Assembly (NCBI GenBank): GCA_965232255.1 | Contig: OZ246962.1 | Coordinates: 3,596,001 to 3,660,000 of the forward strand | Direction of reading: 5' to 3' | DNA from: Endozoicomonas sp965232255 | GTDB lineage: Bacteria; Pseudomonadota; Gammaproteobacteria; Pseudomonadales; Endozoicomonadaceae | Length of the DNA stretch: 64,000 nt | Part shown: piece by piece, positions 61,216 to 64,000 of the stretch | How positions within the stretch are numbered: position 1 is the first letter of the stretch | How the letters are laid out: each line of letters begins with the position of its first letter | The notes under the pieces: model-generated | Seen by the model: only the letters and a program-made list of their open reading frames with translations | Told to the model about the DNA's origin: nothing | Database searches by the model: none | Made by a program: the position numbers and the translations under genes

Positions 61216-61767
61216 ATGTTGGTCGTTAACCAGCAGGAACCTCACCTTCCCATGTCACTGAATAACGATTTACGAGATGTACAACAGCGCGTGATTGAAC
61301 TGTATGCCCAGGCAGAGCAGTTCTTCCGCCGACACCTGCGAATGCCTTACATTCGCCTGGACTTGACCGGCTCAACCGCCGGCCAGGCATGGCCACAAAA
61401 ACATTTGCTGCGCTTTAATCCGGTGCTACTTCGGGAAAACCGGGCAGACTTTCTTCGCCAGACGGTGGCTCATGAAGTGGCTCACCTGTTAGCCCATGAT
61501 CTCTATGGTCCTGGTATCCGACCACATGGACGACAGTGGAAGTCAATCATGATGACGGTTTTTGGTCTGCCTGCCCAACGCTGCCATCAATACGACACCA
61601 GCCGTAGCTCCCGCAAAGAGTGGCTCTACCGCTGCCAGTGCGATGACAAGGTCATTCCCCTGAGCACCGTACGCCACAACCGAGCACAAAAAGGTACGAT
61701 ATACCTGTGCCGCTGTTGCAAGGCTCCGCTGATCTTCCAGGCTAACTCTCCCGCAAAGCCCGGTTAA
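61216..61767 (+). CDS. sprT: SprT-family zinc metalloprotease-like protein
   Basis: The 183-residue product (171 if the second Met at 61252 is used) has the zinc-binding HEVAH motif with a Glu catalytic residue, followed by HGRQWKSIM, and a C-terminal zinc-ribbon with Cys pairs (YRCQC and YLCRCCKAPL). These define the SprT family. Its biological substrate is not known. The end overlaps the convergent HlyD-family gene by 26 bases. Confidence 0.88.
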   Translation: MLVVNQQEPHLPMSLNNDLRDVQQRVIELYAQAEQFFRRHLRMPYIRLDLTGSTAGQAWPQKHLLRFNPVLLRENRADFLRQTVAHEVAHLLAHDLYGPGIRPHGRQWKSIMMTVFGLPAQRCHQYDTSRSSRKEWLYRCQCDDKVIPLSTVRHNRAQKGTIYLCRCCKAPLIFQANSPAKPG

Positions 61768-63070
61768 AACTGCGTAGTAGTGGTTCGAACAGGTAACTGA
61801 CTACCGGACGCTGGTTCAGCGTCAATAGCACCTCGGCAGGCATGCCGGGGTGAAGTAGAATGTCCTGGGCCAACAGGTCATTCACGGCCACTTCAATCTG
61901 TCCGATATACGCGGTTTCCTGCGTAGCCTCATCGGTCACCACATCGGCGGAGATGCGCTGCAAGATGCCATCAACCGGGAGATAATCCCGGTAGCTGTAA
62001 GCGGTAAAACGGACCTTGGCGGCCATGCCGGGTATGATCTCGTCGATATCGCCCGGACGGAACCTGGCTTCCACAATCAGGTGTCCGGCACTGGGCACAA
62101 TATCCAGTACCGGCTCGCCAGGATTAATTACCCCGCCTTCGGTAAACTGGGTCAGCCCGAGCACCACTCCGCTGGCAGGCGCGATGATTTCACTGCGCTC
62201 CAGACGTGCCGTCATCTTGGCCAGTTTTGGCTCTACTTCCAACAGTTGCTTTTGCACTGTCGACAGTGCTTCCACTCGCTGTTGGGTATCATCCAACTGT
62301 AAGGTGGTGATGGCGGTTTGCTGCTGGGCAATGGTGGCATAGGTTTCGTTAATATCGGTCAGAATGGTCGCCAACTTGCTCTCCTCGTCGGCAATATCCC
62401 GTTGCAACGTGGTTACCTGATTTTGTGAGCTGTATCCCTTTTTATGCAGCGCCTTCAGTGCCTTCAGGTCATCACTCAAATAGGCCAGGCGCTCTCGGGC
62501 CAGCTTTTCCAGCACTTTAAGCCCCTCGACCTTCTTCTCCCCCTGCTCGATGCGCTGGTGGTTCAAAGCCACTTCGCTAGCCAGGGCTTGCTGGTTGGCT
62601 TCCAGCAGTGCCTGTTGGCTACGGGCCAGCTGTTGCAATTGTGGCTCCTGCTCAAGCCGGGCGACAATATCCGATGGATAGACGATGGGTTGTTGCTGCT
62701 GCTCTGCTTCCAGCCGTGCCAGAGTAATAATGGCGGCATCGCGCTCCCGCTGATAAATATCCCGGTCTGCCTGCAGCTCCGTGGTGTCCAGACTGATCAG
62801 CACCGCCCCCGCTTCTACATGGTCCCCCTCACTGACATTCAGCTTGCTGATAATTCCGCCATCGCGGTGTTCGATGGTCAACCGGTTGTCCTTTACCGCC
62901 ACTTTGCCCTGGGCTACGGCAGCCCCCTGAATGGGCGCCAGCACACCCCACAGTGTCAGTACCAGAAAGAACAAAATAATGGTGGTCAGACCGATCAGGG
63001 CCGGTCCTCTGACGCCATCATAAAGCGCTTTATCCACCGTGTTGTCGGTTTTCGGGTTTTCTGTTTTCAT
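61742..63070 (-). CDS. HlyD/PrtE-type membrane fusion protein of a type I secretion system
   Basis: The 442-residue protein has a short cytoplasmic N-terminus, one membrane span (about 25-47), a lipoyl half-motif IEHRDGGIISKLNVSEGD, a long helical hairpin (about 110-290) and a beta-barrel part ending in VLLTLNQRPVVSYLFEPLL. This is the standard adaptor of HlyD/PrtE type, bridging the ABC transporter and TolC. It overlaps the ATPase gene by four bases. The exported substrate is not in the window; the outer-membrane TolC is also absent here. Confidence 0.92.
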   Translation of the reverse strand: MKTENPKTDNTVDKALYDGVRGPALIGLTTIILFFLVLTLWGVLAPIQGAAVAQGKVAVKDNRLTIEHRDGGIISKLNVSEGDHVEAGAVLISLDTTELQADRDIYQRERDAAIITLARLEAEQQQQPIVYPSDIVARLEQEPQLQQLARSQQALLEANQQALASEVALNHQRIEQGEKKVEGLKVLEKLARERLAYLSDDLKALKALHKKGYSSQNQVTTLQRDIADEESKLATILTDINETYATIAQQQTAITTLQLDDTQQRVEALSTVQKQLLEVEPKLAKMTARLERSEIIAPASGVVLGLTQFTEGGVINPGEPVLDIVPSAGHLIVEARFRPGDIDEIIPGMAAKVRFTAYSYRDYLPVDGILQRISADVVTDEATQETAYIGQIEVAVNDLLAQDILLHPGMPAEVLLTLNQRPVVSYLFEPLLRSFNRALRES

Positions 63071-64000
63071 GATTGCGCCGCCGCTTCTGGTTCAAGGCTG
63101 TCCTGTGCCTCAGTCACAGGACGGGGAGCCAGCTTCGGCAGATCAAAGCCGTGAGCAGCCCGACCATTGCGACTACGCCGTTTGTTCAACTCCAGACTGA
63201 CACCGCGCACCGGGCCGTACATGCTCATGGTGCGATTCTCCAGCACCATCAGCAGATCCATAGCGGCCATTAATTCCTGATTGTGGGTCATGATGATCAC
63301 AGTGACGGACTGACGACGAAGTTCTTTTAATGTCTCCAGCAGTCCCCAGCGAGCTTCCTGATCCAGGCCAGATTCCGGTTCATCCAGCACCACAATTTTT
63401 GGCTGTCCCAAAAGTGCTCTGGCGATGGCCAGACGCTTGAGCTGCCCCTGGCTGAGCAATGGGCGATCACTACTGAAGCGAGTTTCATAACCTTCTGGCA
63501 AGCTCATAATCGCCTCATGAATATTGGCGACTTTGGCAGCCCGGATAACTGTCTCATCCGATTGCTCAGTAAAACGGGCGATATTCTGTCGGATGGTTCC
63601 CTCCAGTATCTCCACGGTTTGCGGACAATAGCCAATCACCTCACTCAACTGTGCCCGGTCCCAGTTGGCCATATCGGTATTGTCCAGCAAAATGGAGCCG
63701 GTAGCGGGTTTATAGACTCCGGTAATCAACCGGGCCAAGGTGGTCTTGCCCGTGCCACTTTTACCGATGACGGCAATCAGGGAACCGGGTTTCAAAGTAA
63801 ATGACACCTGTGAAAGAATGGGCTTGTTCTGCTTTTGTGGGTAGAAGCCAACCCGCTCAAAGCGCAGATGACCGCTCACGGTGGGCTGGCGCATTTTGGC
63901 TTCGTTGCCCTCCGGCATGGTATCAATAGCGACTTGGAGACGTTGCCAGGCCAGACGCACAGGACGCCACTGCTTCCAGGCATTGACTCCCTGATCAATA
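63067..64000 (-). CDS. Type I secretion ABC transporter, ATPase end (5' end outside window)
   Basis: The frame is open to the window edge, so only the C-terminal part is seen. It has an ABC ATPase domain: Walker A IGKSGTGKTT, Q-loop YCPQTVEIL, signature LLSQGQLKRLAIARALL, Walker B KIVVLDEPESGLD and switch TH in IIMTHNQ. The signature reads LSQGQ rather than LSGGQ. The architecture (membrane domain then ATPase, followed by an HlyD-type gene) matches PrtD/HlyB-type exporters. A C-terminal extension of about 50 residues after the ATPase is Arg/Pro-rich and unusual. Confidence 0.9.
   Translation of the reverse strand, partial: IDQGVNAWKQWRPVRLAWQRLQVAIDTMPEGNEAKMRQPTVSGHLRFERVGFYPQKQNKPILSQVSFTLKPGSLIAVIGKSGTGKTTLARLITGVYKPATGSILLDNTDMANWDRAQLSEVIGYCPQTVEILEGTIRQNIARFTEQSDETVIRAAKVANIHEAIMSLPEGYETRFSSDRPLLSQGQLKRLAIARALLGQPKIVVLDEPESGLDQEARWGLLETLKELRRQSVTVIIMTHNQELMAAMDLLMVLENRTMSMYGPVRGVSLELNKRRSRNGRAAHGFDLPKLAPRPVTEAQDSLEPEAAAQS

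Overview
The window looks like the chromosome of a facultatively anaerobic, probably host-associated gammaproteobacterium. The respiratory and housekeeping genes (nap, rnf, ccm, cco, hemN, fnr, ttcA, scpAB, trpS, radA) have gammaproteobacterial order and sequence. The accessory genes (an F-box/WD40 protein, a C2H2 zinc-finger giant, an ankyrin-like protein, A-rich repeats) resemble those of Endozoicomonadaceae such as Endozoicomonas or Kistimonas. That family assignment is inference from gene style; no 16S gene is present.

Layout. 0-9.7 kb is a nitrate and cytochrome block: ccmABC (cytochrome c maturation, ccmC cut by the window edge) and narXL on the minus strand, then the divergent periplasmic nitrate reductase operon napFDABC followed by a 42-residue membrane protein. 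A perfect 7-2-7 NarL-type site lies between narX and napF. 10.6-16.4 kb is the minus-strand rnfABCDGE ion-pumping electron-transfer operon. 16.7-26.5 kb holds an SDR dehydrogenase, a Cys/Gly-rich small protein, a YdiJ-type FAD/Fe-S dehydrogenase, a DmsD-like chaperone, an F-box/WD40 protein, a methyltransferase and radA.

26.7-36.1 kb, between radA and trpS, is an accessory island. It contains a 962-residue protein with a canonical C2H2 zinc finger, an ankyrin-like protein, a ~1 kb REP-like repeat array next to a REP-associated (Y1/HUH) transposase, and an integron cassette array without integrase. The cassette array has four attC-like sites, and each full cassette starts with the reverse complement of its own terminal R'' box. 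Cassette contents are an HNH-like protein, a small basic helical protein, an essentially non-coding cassette and a coiled-coil winged-helix protein.

36.2-57.2 kb returns to core genes: trpS, an outer-membrane barrel, scpAB, the complete cbb3 oxidase locus ccoNOQP-ccoGHIS plus a TauE/SafE-like protein, then hemN, fnr, apt, a DksA-like gene and ttcA. The usual neighbourhood of cco, hemN and anr/fnr is interrupted by a dispersed repeat and an 880-residue gene of unknown function. FNR-like boxes precede ccoN and hemN, so the FNR encoded here probably controls the low-oxygen programme of this window, with NarXL adding nitrate control of nap.

57.3-64 kb holds two tandem DUF547 genes, a Bax-like glucosaminidase, a second, inverted copy of the dispersed repeat, a Yip1-family membrane protein, a SprT-like metalloprotein, and the membrane fusion protein and ABC ATPase (cut by the window end) of a type I secretion system.
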